Of a DNA stretch of 64,000 nucleotides, positions 1 to 17,090 are shown piece after piece. The notes under the pieces were generated by a model that saw nothing but the letters and a program-made list of their open reading frames with translations, did no database searches and was not told the DNA's origin. The position numbers and the translations under genes were made by a program. How positions within the stretch are numbered: position 1 is the stretch's first letter; each line of letters begins with the position of its first letter. This stretch comes from Luscinia megarhynchos (taxonomy: Eukaryota; Chordata; Aves; Passeriformes; Turdidae), in assembly GCA_034336665.1 (NCBI GenBank), contig CM067585.1:3467731-3531730 (forward strand), given 5' to 3'.

Positions 1-476
1 TTGGCTTTGCTGCTTAAGGAGATAAGTATAGACTTGGATATTTCCTTTTGGAAAAATGTACTAAACTCAGTAACTTTGCTCATATAATCCCTGTCATCCT
101 AACTCTTCTCTCTATCCAAGTAAATAACTCTCACACTATGTCTGGCCAATTATCTGTGGCATAGTTACACCTCTGGCAGATTAAATTAACATAGAGCATG
201 CCTAGTTCCCCTTGTTCACCTGCCTAAGTGCTCTGTGATTGATTGTGCTCCTTGATTAATTCTGTCTGGGAGTGGATGGAATCTGCTTTTTTGGCAAATA
301 ATAACTCCACTCTCCTCTGCTGCTCTCATGCCCAGTAACCCTGGGAACAGCCCTGGCTCAGCCAGTTGGGAGTGGATGGATTAACTGTAGTCTCTGTCGT
401 AGCTGTGCCCTGTGCAGTAGCTCTGGTGTTGGGTCAGGTATTGACATGGACGTTTCTCTTGTCTTTCCAACCACAG
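1..476 (+). other. MEAF6: MEAF6 intron (partial)
   Basis: This is intronic sequence upstream of the penultimate coding exon. I looked for the short alternative exon known in vertebrate MEAF6 just before the IDLKLNKK exon and did not see its coding signature here, so it probably lies further left. Confidence 0.75.
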
Positions 477-981
477 GATTGATCTCAAGTTAAACAAAAA
501 GCCAAGAGCTGTAAGTATCCGTGCTCTGTGTGTGTTTTCATTGCTCACTGGAGGGGCTGGCTGACTCTCAAGCTTGAAAAATCCTCCTCCTGCTGCTGTC
601 ATTTGAGTTCTTATTGTCGTGGCTGAGGAGTCACGGTGTGAGATCAGCATTGTCCCCTGGCTGTGACAGCAGCTGAGCCCAGGTGGGCTGTTCTGAGCCT
701 GGATCACAGATAGCTCCCATGTGCTTCTCATGGAAAAAGCTGCTTTGCATCCTGTTATCTTGTCATAATCTGGAGCATCAAAAGCATCTGGTTTGAGTTG
801 ATACTCAAGGTTGGAAGGGTCCAGCCTTTTCAATGTTTAGCTACAAGAAAAAGATCTGTTTTGCCTGTAGCTAGTGGTGTGTGAGATGAGAGAGGACTGA
901 GACTGCCCAGCTCCAGAGATGAATCAGAGGTGGGAAGGTGTTAACCTTGCATGTGCTGTCCTTTCTCTGCAGGACTACTAG
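477..981 (+). CDS. MEAF6: MEAF6, last two coding exons (3' end of gene)
   Basis: MEAF6 (Eaf6 homologue) is a small nuclear subunit of the NuA4/TIP60, HBO1 and MOZ/MORF histone acetyltransferase complexes. Exon 477-510 follows a CCACAG acceptor and ends at a GTAAGT donor. It starts in phase 2 and encodes IDLKLNKKPRA. The final exon begins at 973 after CTCTGCAG and adds only GAC TAC TAG (973-981). Joined, they give the C-terminal tail IDLKLNKKPRADY, which matches the vertebrate MEAF6 C-terminus as I remember it. The rest of the gene lies left of the window. The phase-2 entry fits the known alternative splicing of this gene, where the residue before IDL changes depending on whether a neuronal microexon is included. 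Tail-to-tail order with ZC3H12A matches human 1p34.3 and supports the call. Confidence 0.93.
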
Positions 982-1730
982 AGCCATCAGTGCTGATGCT
1001 CCTGGGATTTAGGTCTGTGATTCCCCACTGAGAAGCCCTGAAGCAGAATGGCAGCTGCAGCAGGAGTGACTTACTCTAAGGGACTTGGATGGGGGGAGGA
1101 AATCCTGGACCATGTACTTTGCATCATTTTTAAATCACCTGAGTTGCAGGAAGACAAAGGTGGTGTAGTAGTTGTAGTAGTTCTGAATTCCTGACTGTTC
1201 TGTGCTTCCATCTTGGTCGGGAACTTCCTGAAACAACTGATACTGCTGCCCCCTGTCACCTGCAAACCCACAGAGAGGCATTTCCTTTTCCACTGGAACT
1301 GGGTTAGGATTCAGTGTGTCCCATCCATGTTGTGAGACTTAGATTACTTTTGTTGCTGATATTTAGCTTTGCAGGTTTGTTTTTTTCTGTTTCTGTTTTT
1401 ATTTTGTTGGTTTTGTTGTGCTTTTTTTAAAGCTGAAGTGTATAGCTTCAAGTTGACTTCGGGTTTCTTTGTTTAGTCCATGTAGTGGAAGGTTCTTCAT
1501 TTTGTGGAGCACCTCTTTTGATTCTTGCTCAAGCAGAGAAGAAGGTAGTTTAACCCTTTTCTCTTACTTTCATTTTAAACACCATCTCCCAATATTCCTC
1601 AATGTGTTAGGTGCAGGAAGGGCAGAGCTCAGAGCCAGCTCTTTGCTGTCGCTGACTTTGGGTGGATTCTCTTTTTAATACAAACTTCTGTCATTTGTAC
1701 ATAAACAATAAAAGTTCCATGTTCGTCTCT
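982..1730 (+). other. MEAF6: MEAF6 3'UTR with polyadenylation signal
   Basis: Sequence follows the TAG stop at 979-981. A canonical AATAAA lies at 1707-1712 and is the first one downstream, so cleavage is expected around 1725-1735. T-rich tracts around 1380-1430 are typical of UTRs. Other AATAAA hexamers near 2630 and 2672 could serve a longer isoform. Confidence 0.6.
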
Positions 1731-3400
1731 TCTCATGGTTTATTCAGTCCAAACTTTGATTCCTGGTGCTTTTTAATGTCCACCTGCTTTATGGGGACTT
1801 TGCTGGAATTCTCCTTTGTCTCTGCAGCTGTTGCTTGTCCTTTGGCCTGTGGAGGTTCACTTGGTGCTTTCTCTCCTCAGGGTAGCTGTAACTAAGTTCT
1901 GCAGAGAGTGCCAGGCTCTGATCTCCAGCTGTGTTTGGCTGATCCTGCTGCAGGGCAGGTTTGGGATGTCCGTGGTTCTGCTGCTGAGGGTGTATTGCTT
2001 GCAGATCAGGGATGAGCTGGCTGGATTGTCCCTGGAGTGGGACAGAGGAGTGAGGGCTGGGTGCTTCTCACAGCTTCTCACAACACCAGGTCAGAATCTT
2101 GGTGTTGCTGTTGAGCTGAGCTTTGCTTCACTCAGCATGGGGAGTTGCCTTTTTTATCAGTGCTGGGATGTGTTTGTGTAACCCCTGCTGCTGGAGGGAT
2201 ATGTGGGAAAGGGGCTGTGGGTCAGGGTCCCACTGAGTCCACAGAGTGTGCACAGCCCTTGGAACAGCAGAGAGTTCACGTGTTCTGCTGCACCTTTGCT
2301 CCCCTGGGCTTTGGGGTTTTCCTCAGCTCTCTGGGCACCAGCAGCATGCAGGAGCAGAATTCTCCTTTGGGCTGAGCCTGATCTGGGTCTGAGTCTGAGG
2401 GGATCAAGGGGATCTGTGTTTGTTCCCTGAAGGAGCTGGTTTATCCTGCAGGGAGCTGTGTCTGCTCGGGGACTGGCGGCTGCTTCTCCACAGGGGTGGG
2501 TCGGGATAGAGCAGCTTAAAGGCCAAGCTGGCCTATTTCTGTGTTTTGAGTGACAGAGTTTAAGTACAGGGGAGTGGAAGATCTAGGAAACAGCATAAAG
2601 TACAGGGCCTTGCTCCTCCATAGTTTTGGAATAAAGAATTGTCAACTGATGGTTTTGATTCTCTGGTCTCAGAATAAAAACATTCTTCCTGCTGTTGCTG
2701 CTCCAAGCAGGGATGGCTGTGGATGGATTCCAGAGGCTGAAGTCTGCTGCACTTTGACCTCAAGGAAAACTGTCAGACTCTTTTGGGCAGAACATTTTGG
2801 AGAAGCAGCAAAGAGCTGCTGTTGCTCAGAGCCCATGTGCTGGCAGGTTGTGTGGCAGGGTTGGCTCTGTGTCCCCTGTGACACACAGGGGTGCTGCAGG
2901 GACAGTGGGGCAATGCAGCCATTCCTGCCTCGGGCTGTGTCTGTCACCGAAGGAGGGGACAGCCTGTCCTGCCCAGCTCGGTGTCTGATGGCAGCAGCCT
3001 GAGGGGGCACATTGATCGGGGCAGAAAGAGAAATGGCAAACACTTGATGCAGTCAAAGGATCAGCTGTTCCCTACTGGGTTCTGACTAAGCCTAAAGCTT
3101 CCATTTGACTTCTGAATGCGTCTGTTTTATTTCCTAAAGAGCCTGAGTGACTAAAGACCCCCGGATGGTACAGGAGTCAGAAGGAGCTGCACGGACTTTA
3201 CCTGAATGCTAATTAAAGTTAAAAGTAGTGATTACAAATGCATCCTGAGTCTTTTGCTTGTGCAAGATGAATCCGCAGCAAAGAAAAGTGTAGAAGAGCT
3301 TATGGACTCCAAAGGTGGAGCGTTAGGGAAGCGCTAATCCCCACACAGCCTCGTCACCAAGAGGATTAGGCAGGAGTTCATCTGGTCACCGAGGGGCAGG
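1731..3400. other. Intergenic, MEAF6 to the unrecognised gene
   Basis: I see no conserved coding exon, RNA gene or clear transposable element. Open frames here are short and of random composition. GC content and CpG rise towards 3.35 kb, where the next gene's promoter region should lie. Confidence 0.5.
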
Positions 3401-3521
3401 AGCGGCCGGTGCATGGCTGGGTAAGGGGGCCGCGGGGAGGGGCAGCGGGGGTCCCGCACACACTGCGGTCCCCTCATGGCAAGCCGGGACCCCGCACGCT
3501 GGGCATCAGTGCAGAGCGGGG

Positions 3522-3664
3522 GGCAGCCCCGGCTCTCAGCCCCATGTCCCTGTCCGCAGGTGCCTTGGGGCAGCCCCGGCTCTCAGCCCCGTGTCCCTGT
3601 CCGCAGGTGCCATGGGGCAGCCCCGGCTCTCAGCCCCGTGTTCCCCGCTCCGCAGGTGCCATGG
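3522..3664 (+). repeat. 47-49 bp tandem repeat, three copies, carrying acceptor and ATG
   Basis: The motif GGCAGCCCCGGCTCTCAGCC recurs at 3522, 3569 and 3616. Each copy ends in a pyrimidine-rich run, then CGCAG and GTGCC. Copies 2 and 3 continue into ATGGG, giving ATGs at 3611-3613 and 3661-3663. The third copy is about 2 bp longer in its pyrimidine run. The repeat therefore multiplies a splice-acceptor-like site and a possible start codon directly in front of the gene at 3661-4937. A strong donor (GTAAGG) at 3421 could splice a short 5' exon into any of the three acceptors. Confidence 0.85.
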
Positions 3665-4937
3665 GCCGGCAGCGCGCGCCGCCCGAGCGCTGCTGGAAGC
3701 GGCTCCTGCGCGCCGGGGGCTGCTGGCTGCTGTGGCTCTGCGGGATGGCGCTGTGGGGCCTGCGGGGGCTCTGGAGCCTGACGTGGGTCGGTACCACAGA
3801 ACCCCTTCCTCAGGGAGCTCCAGCCAGGGCAGGGGCAGAGGCACTACTGGGGTGCGATCGCTGTTCTCGGCTCGAGGTGCTGGGTGGTTGTGCCCACCCA
3901 GAGCCTTGGGCATGCGGGGACAGCGCCGCAGGGCAGGTGTCACCATCCCCTCCCGCAGGTCCTGCTGCTGTGCTTCAAGAGCTGCTGGGATGGCGCCTTC
4001 CAGGTCACCGAGGAGGTAAAGCCTCAGTGGGGCAGACCGGTGACATGGCCGGCTGGGGGGCACAGAGGGGCTCCCCACACAGGGTTCGTGCCAGGGACCG
4101 TCTGGGCTCAGCTGCCCATGGATCTGCGAGTCTCCACTGTCCCTGTTGGCTTCCAGCTCGGCACAGCCCTGCAGCTTAGGCTAGAGAGGAGTGAGGAGGA
4201 GGAGGAAGTGGGCTCAGATTCTGCATGGCAGCCTGGACAGACAGGTGGGTACCCGGCCCAGGGGTGGCCCTGTGGCTGCAGGTGCCATGGGGAGTGGCAG
4301 GAGCTGAGCTGTGGTGCCAGGGCAGCGGCGTGGCAATGCCAGCGAGGCCGTGCTGGGGAGGCTGGAGGCTCTGGAGGCCGATGTTCGCTTCCTCTGCACC
4401 GAGCTGGGGGCTGAGAAGCTCCTGTGGAGCAGCAGGTTCCTGGAGCTGCTGCGGGAGCAGCAAAGCCTGCGCCAAAGGGTGAGTGCCCCGGGGGTGCCAG
4501 CCCCACAGCCCCCTCTGACAGCCCCCACCCTCACACCCTGCTCCAGCTGCAGGAGCTGCCGTGGCACTGGAGCGGTGGTGACAGCCCCGAGCTGCTGGGG
4601 GAAGCAGAGGAGCAAAGTGCCAGTGGGAGTGAGGGAGAGAGCCCAGAAGGTAAGGGCTGGGAATTGTTGAGGAGGGGGGACCTGCCACCAGAGCTGGGGC
4701 CAGGGCAATGTGCTGACCTCTGCTAACGGCCGTATGGGTAATCCACGAGTTTCCACCTGGGCACTGGCTGCTGGGAAAGGCTCCCAGTTCTCTGCATCTG
4801 TTCCCACCAGAAGCCTGGCTGACTGCTCCCAATGGTGCCCCCTCTCTCTCCTTTGCTCTTTTCCAGGACGCCAGTGGATGGAGGCACCTCGGCAACCACG
4901 TGGCTGCATCCAGCCCGATGGCAGAAAAAGTAAGTGA
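3661..4937 (+). CDS. Unrecognised six-exon gene: predicted membrane-anchored coiled-coil protein
   Basis: Predicted coding exons are 3661-3786, 3959-4015, 4157-4244, 4321-4478, 4553-4649 and 4867-4937. They total 597 nt, or 198 residues plus TGA. All junctions keep one frame. Donors for exons 2-5 are good (GTAAAG, GTGGGT, GTGAGT, GTAAGG); the exon 1 donor (GTCGGT) is weak. Residues about 1-17 are basic. Residues about 18-50 are a Trp/Leu-rich hydrophobic run, probably a signal anchor. An acidic EEEEE patch follows near 72, an N-A-S glycosylation sequon at about 96, a Leu/Glu-rich likely coiled coil at about 99-143, then an acidic Ser-rich stretch and a basic end RKSK. Reading exon 6 through its GTAAGT gives the stop; splicing there to an exon near 5193 is an alternative. 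I do not recognise the family. The gene is GC-rich and sits between MEAF6 and ZC3H12A, where I know of no human protein-coding gene. Confidence 0.55.
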
Positions 4938-7900
4938 AGGTGTGAGCAAGGCCTCAGCAGTTCAGGAAGGATCCATATATTTCACCTGCCCAGGCCCTTC
5001 AGAACACAGGCCAGGCTGCTGCAGTCCCATCTGTATTCCTCCATCCCAACCCAATCCAGCAGAACTGCAGCCATTTCCCAGGAGCAGGAACCAGCTGGAG
5101 GCAGGTCAGGACAAGCCACTGGCCCTGCGTCTGCCCCAGGACACATCACAGCCCTCCCTGCCCAGGGCTGCCTGTGGGTTTCTGTGCCCCACAGGGGCTG
5201 GCTCTGATGAAGTCCACGGAGGAGCATCCTCCTGCTCTGCTGCTTGTTGGGAGGTTCCAGGAACAAGGAGTCTGGTCAGTACTGGCTTATTCATCTTGGA
5301 CTGGGGCGACAGATTGCAAAACTCACCCACTGACTTCCTGATTGACCACATCCATCCTCTCCTGCACATGTTGCAACCCTGGGCAGCTCCTTGTGACAGT
5401 GGACAAGGGCAAGCAGCTCCCCAGGCATGGATGACAGCCCCTAGCTGGCCAGAACAACTGGGGCTGGGAGCAGCACCCCACAGGGAGCTGGGCTGAGGGG
5501 CTGCCCTGTGCCCAGCCCTGGCCCAGCACAGGGGGCTGCACCCACTGTTAATACAGGCAGCTGCTCTCCATCTCCTGTGTCTGCCTGGTCTTTCCCAGCA
5601 GAGCTGGGACAGCTGCACCAGTGCTCTGCAGCAGCCCCCAGCTCTTTGGAGTGGGTGACAGGACGAGCTCTTGCTGAAGCAGAGCAGGGACCAGCAGCCA
5701 CCCGCAGCAAAGGCTGGGGCCAGGCTCCAGCAGCAGGTAGGATGGGCAGGGATCTGTCCTCCCAACGTGCCCAAGCAGCTCCCACATGCAGGGGAACTGA
5801 TGCAACAGGAATAGCAGCAGCCTGACTCACCCTGCACCCACCTGGCCCCGGTGTGGTGGAGGTGGGACAGCCCCGTGCTGCTCAGCAAGAGCAAAGTAAA
5901 CCAGGTCCTGCAAAGGAGCTGCTCTCACAGCAGGGGGTCTGCTGCAGTGAAACCCCAGCCCCATGCTGCATCCCCCTTCCCTGCAGGAACCACAGCAGCG
6001 TCCCTGCTGGGACCATGGAAGCACCAGACAATGATGTCACAAGGTCCTGCTCCTGCTGTAGCCACCATTCACCTCTCCGTGGCAATCCTCGGGCTGGAAA
6101 TCCCCAGCCAGCCCACGGGAAGTGGAGGGTGACATCAAGCAGCATTAGCTGCAGCCACCAGCTCTGCACCCCCCCCACTGGAGCAGCCCCCGACCACAAC
6201 ACCTGCAGCAAGGCAAGAACCACCACACAGGCCACAGAAACCTTTGCCAGCCACCACCCCAGCCAAAGCCTCCTGACCTATTGCTTAACCTGAGGCTGTA
6301 TTTACTCTAACACGCTTGTGCAACACCTCCTCAGTCCTGGCCAGGAGCCTCAGTGGTTTTGTCAGAAGGGCTGAGCAAGTTGCTGCTGCCTCAGACAGGG
6401 CTTTGGCTTCCAGGGGCACCCCCTGGCCTTGGGGAGCACCGGGGTATTCAGGACCCTTAGGAAAGTGTGTGAGGGAACTGAAAAGCATCTGGCTGGAGGG
6501 CAAGTGCTGACAGCATCTGCACAGGTAGCACCACCATCACAACCCCATCCCATCCCAGCCTCCCCCTACTGCCTTGGAACAGCACCCAGCTCCTCCCCAG
6601 CACCTTTCCCTTCTCTTGTGTGTAATACTGACTGCTTCCTGCAGTCCTGGCTCACAGGGAGGCTGTGCTGCAGCAGCAATTTGGGATACAGGGTGCAGAG
6701 CTGCTGCCATGCTCAGTACATCTATTCCTCTTCATGGGGAGAGCAGCAGCCCAGCAGCCTCAGCATGGGGAGAACGTGGGGTTGATGCTGAATCTGCTCC
6801 CATGTATAGCACCTCCATCACCACACCCCATCCCCTATCCCACAGCCTCCACAGGAACCTTTCCCATTCTTTCCTCTGAAAATGCTTTAAAATGTTAGAA
6901 CTGAGCTAGCCACATCCTGGAAACCCCCAGTGGGAAGAACTAGCTGAGTGCAAATGGAAGTTCAGGGAGCAAGGGCAGCAGGACCAGGGAGAGGCAAGCA
7001 AGACCTGGAGAGCAGCCTGGGCTGCTTGAAGGAACCAGCCTCTCCTAAAGCTCAGCACGAGGCTGCAGTGGCACACAGCTGATAGGATGAGGGCTGGGAA
7101 GCCCCTGAGCACAGGAAACCTCCAACAGGCCCATGTGTGACCTCCTTCCCTCCAACAGCACAGTGAGCTGAGACACAGATCTGACCCAGTTTGGCTCACC
7201 CAGGAACACAAAGCAAGTAGCATAGCAGGCTCCACCCCCAAGCCCCAGGAAGTTGAGCCAAGTGATGCACCCCAAAAACCCTACCTCAACAGCTCAGCAG
7301 CATTACCAAGGAGTGCAGGCAGGCAGCCCCACCACTCCAGGCACTGAGAAGTGTGTAGGGGAAAAACGTGCAGCAGCAACAGTTCGAGTCAACATTTCCA
7401 TTTCCCAAATCTCTGGTACTACAGTGAGCTTGGGAAATGGGCACAAAGAACTTAGTGTGAATGAAGGAGAAAACTCAGAGCACAGCAGTGCTCTGTGGCT
7501 GGGCTTGCTGGCTGCCCCAGCAGCACACACAGCAGTTTGGGGGAGTAACTTCAACCAGATCTGTGCTAGGGCCTGACCCTCCCACACAACTCCATGTGTC
7601 CCCAGGACTGTCACTGCAATAGAAACATCACAACCAAAGTCAGTCTGCTCCAGCCCTTCCTCTCCTGATTGTGGTAAGAACCTCTGCACTGGTTCCTTTA
7701 ATTGTGTCCCAGCGCAACTTTGAGAGATGCAAACCCCAACATCTACCCCCTCTACACAACCTGTAAAACTAGAATTACCTATTGTCTTTTACAGGAACAC
7801 CTGTAAAATCCTGCAGCATTTTTCAACTACAGATCCCATTACAGATGGCAGCAAACTGCTCACGTGGTTAAAGGTGTGCTCAGATCCCTGACACTCCATC

Positions 7901-7976
7901 CCCTCCCATCACACACAGAGCCACATGAGCTCTGTCACTGCAGTGACGTCCTCAGAGGCTTCCTCTCCCACAGTCA
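4938..7976 (+). other. Putative 3'UTR or intergenic sequence after the unrecognised gene
   Basis: About 3 kb of moderately GC-rich sequence full of CAGC and CTGC words, which keeps many chance frames open (for example 4900-5496 and 5853-6293). None has recognisable protein composition. If exon 6 of the upstream gene is spliced at 4929/4930, an alternative terminal exon could begin at about 5193 after CCCCACAG and stay open to 5496. Confidence 0.4.
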
Positions 7977-7982
7977 ATAAAG
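7977..7982 (+). terminator. Candidate plus-strand polyadenylation signal AATAAA
   Basis: A canonical AATAAA at 7977-7982 is followed within 40 bp by TG-rich sequence (GAGGTTGCAGGTTTGTTTTG), as expected for a cleavage region. It is the first clear plus-strand signal after the gene at 3661-4937 that I noted, and it could end a long 3'UTR. This is inferred from position only. Confidence 0.35.
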
Positions 7983-8323
7983 ACTTCAGACTGTGAGGTT
8001 GCAGGTTTGTTTTGAAATGCAGCTGGTTTCTGGGAGCACTTGCTTCCCTTGTTTCTGATTAACTAGAGTCATTGCCCTGTGGTAAATGAAGAGCACAAGT
8101 TTCAATACAGACCATAAAGTTATTTAACCAGTGAGATAAGAACATGCTGTGCTCAGTGGAGCAGATGGGAGGGGAAGATCCTTACACCACAATGGAAGCA
8201 ATGATATTCCTGCTGCACTTCCAGGCCATACAATTCTTCAGAGCAAAATAGGGACATGTTACCATTCATATATTCCACACTCAACATCTGACACAGATGT
8301 ACTGTAAGTGGATAAAATATGTC

Positions 8324-8329
8324 TTTATT
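8324..8329 (-). terminator. ZC3H12A: Distal candidate polyadenylation signal for ZC3H12A
   Basis: TTTATT on the plus strand reads AATAAA on the minus strand. This would give a 3'UTR of about 2.2 kb, longer than the usual one. It is an alternative to the signal at 8752-8757. Confidence 0.3.
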
Positions 8330-8751
8330 TCCAGGCTGTACTGTGGAATTGCCCCTTAAAGCCAAACACAGTCCACACTGATTCCAAAACTGCCAGGAGT
8401 GTGCTATGCTTTAGCTCCTGTGACACCCACACTGCTGAGTGGGAGCCAGCACTGCTGCTCGTCCCACCTGCCCTGCCAGTGCCTGCCCCAGGCACTAAGC
8501 AACTCCAGTGAAGCCAAATAAACAGCAGACACTGCACATGCCCTTAACTGCCAGGGCACATGGATGTTTTGGTCTCACTCCATCGATTAACAGCCTGTCA
8601 ATAACCAGCCCTGACTGCACACAGAGATCAAAGCCTGTCAGAGAACCCCAGGGAAGAAGGATAATTTCTCTGACTTCCCTGGAAAGCCAACCAAAATATT
8701 GGCTGTTCCTCCACAAAGCCACCAGAGGCCAAATATGTCAACTCAGCAGTT

Positions 8752-8757
8752 TTTATT
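8752..8757 (-). terminator. ZC3H12A: Proximal candidate polyadenylation signal for ZC3H12A
   Basis: TTTATT on the plus strand reads AATAAA on the minus strand, about 1.76 kb after the ZC3H12A stop codon. An AT-rich upstream context (TTATATAAATAAAAAC on the minus strand) makes it the better of the two candidates. Confidence 0.45.
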
Positions 8758-10517
8758 TATATAACACAGTTCTTCTTTGCCAGGGCTGTCACATGGCTAT
8801 TCAGTATAAGATTATACTGCATAGTGATACAGAAAGTTCAGCAAGTATCAGCTGGGGAGTACAAAATGTTAATTTTCTCACTGCAAGAGAGGCAGCAGAT
8901 ACCAGCATTCTACCAGAAACCCAAACCCACCTTACCAAGTAACATATGGCTGAGGTGAGAACAGCATTGATTACAACTGCAAGCAGCAAGGTGCAGAACA
9001 ATAACATTAAAAACTCTTTTTTTCCTGTAATTTACAAATATGCAAAGTATCAGGTTACTTAAAATTAAGAAGCATTTTGCTTACTAACATGAAACATTAC
9101 TAATTTGTAATGTATCATTATTAACCAGGTATACAGGTTTCTGTGTCCCTGTGGTCTCATGGCACATGGTGCCAGTCTGGACAGGTCATTCCTTGGACAT
9201 CAGAGGGACGAGCAGGAATAGACAACACTGCTCCCAGGAGGGTTTCAGGACCAGCTGCCTTCCACTCTCCCCTTTCCAACTTGCCACTCAATAACCTTGG
9301 TTTAACCACAGAAGGGCGTATTGTATTTAGAAAACAACACACACAGATACAATGTGTATCAACAAATCAACTGCTTCTGGCCTGCAAGTGCCAGGAACAC
9401 TTCTGCATCCCTTGCACAGCAAAATTCCATGGCCAGAACCAATTACTACAGCAATTGGGTTTGCATATATAAAATCTCTTACAGTACCTACAATAGAAAG
9501 TGTCTTACAGAGTAAGAAGAAATGAAACAGGAACAGTCTTGCCAAATAAGTCTTATTCTACAATTCTGGATGCTGCTCTAATTGGGCACAGCCAAAGGAC
9601 AGGGGAATATTGGTGAGGAAAAAGATGAAGCAACAGCTTTGCAGCACAAAATATTAAGGACTCCTCAGGAAGGCCCCTGGCAGCATTCCAGATGTGACTG
9701 CAGCTGTTCTATTGCTGTTTGAAGGCAAAAGGCACAAAATAAATCCTTGTCACTGCTGCACAGAGCCAGCCTGGGACAGTTCCAGAGCAGCACTCACAGC
9801 ATGTTCAGCTCACCCACCTACTGTGACACTGCAGTTGGCAGCACATGCCCAACACACAACTCACAGAACTCTGGAGCAGTGTCCAGCTACTCCTCCTGAG
9901 CAACTCACTGAGCTCCTAGGAGTTGAGCAGCTCACTGAGCACTTGTGGTCCATGTGGCATGATTACCTCACTTCAAGAAGATAAGCTGATGTGGGAGGGG
10001 TGTGGAAAACATCATTCAAGAAGTACACCAGTAAAACCAGTCAGCTAAATCCAGCTTCAGATTACATTAATAACCCAACATTTGCCACAGATCTCAATGG
10101 TGGGATTTAGTAAAGAGGCTTAGTCAGGACCTAACAACAGCATTGACAAGGCATTTGGGTCCTCAGAAACTAGCCTTAGGCCACTACAAAGGCAGGACAA
10201 CTGCAGGAGTTCAGGGTGTGCCAGACTCCCATGAACCCTGAAGGAACAGTCCTGCTCTAGAGCTGCAGCCTCCCTTCCTGCTTAGCAGCCCCTGGGGAAG
10301 GTGTGATGCTGGGGTGTTCTCACCTCTCCCACAGGCATGCAGTCATAGCTAGAGCAGAATCTTCTGTAAGCACAGCACATCTGGCATCCAGCCTCCAGCT
10401 GGAGCCCAGTACTTCCAAAGGAATGAGAAGGAGCACTCAGAAGGCATCTGTGGCAGCAGCAGAGGCAAAACCAGCCCCTGAAGCTCTCCCAATGCCTGGC
10501 TGCCCTTGGAAGCTGCC
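8752..10517 (-). other. ZC3H12A: ZC3H12A 3'UTR (predicted)
   Basis: This stretch lies between the stop codon and the proximal polyadenylation signal on the minus strand. The family's mRNA is known to be controlled through 3'UTR stem-loops, including autoregulation by regnase-1. I did not identify a convincing pyrimidine-purine-pyrimidine hairpin by eye. A perfect 10 bp palindrome CTCCTAGGAG at about 9914-9923 sits between two near-identical GAGCAACTCACTGAGC and GAGCAGCTCACTGAGC words. Confidence 0.5.
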
Positions 10518-16747
<6,230 letters not shown>

Positions 16748-16968
16748 GGCTCCCGCCGGGGCACCCGCGGCCTCCGCTCGCCGCCGGGACCTGCGGGGCG
16801 ACAGCGGGGTTAGCAGCGGCCCCGCAGCCCGGCCGAATCCCCGCAGCCCGGCCGAACCCCCGCTCCGATCCGATCCCCCCTGCGCTCACCGGGCCGCTGC
16901 TGCTGCTGCCGCCGCCGGGCTGCCTCTGCCTCTCCATGGGGCCCGAGCAGGGCGGGCGGTGGCCGCCC

Positions 16969-16975
16969 ATTTATA
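16969..16975 (-). promoter_or_regulatory. ZC3H12A: TATA box of ZC3H12A
   Basis: Minus-strand TATAAAT lies in CCGGTATAAATGGGCGG, within the CpG island and about 30 bp before the non-coding first exon. Initiation would fall near 16940-16948, only a few bases ahead of the uORF ATG. A TATA box fits a rapidly inducible immune-response gene. Confidence 0.6.
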
Positions 16976-17090
16976 CCGGAGAGCAGCGCAGGGCGGAAGG
17001 GCAGAGGGAGGGTTGGGGCGGCGGCCTCTTCCCGGCCCGCCCCGCCCCGCCCCGGCCCGGCACTCGGGGCTGCTGGGCTGTCCCCGCGGC

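Noticed and set aside
1731..3400. Multiple plus and minus frames of 60-150 codons between MEAF6 and the next gene
   Set aside because: No domain, no consistent exon structure. Probably chance frames in moderately GC-rich sequence.
4108..4949. Minus-strand frames of 231-257 codons
   Set aside because: They overlap the plus-strand exon set, lack domains and have CpG-island composition. The plus strand has consistent splice sites.
5853..6293. 146-codon plus frame after the unrecognised gene
   Set aside because: Cys/Ser/Pro-rich composition of random type, no domain, no clear splice connection to the upstream exons.
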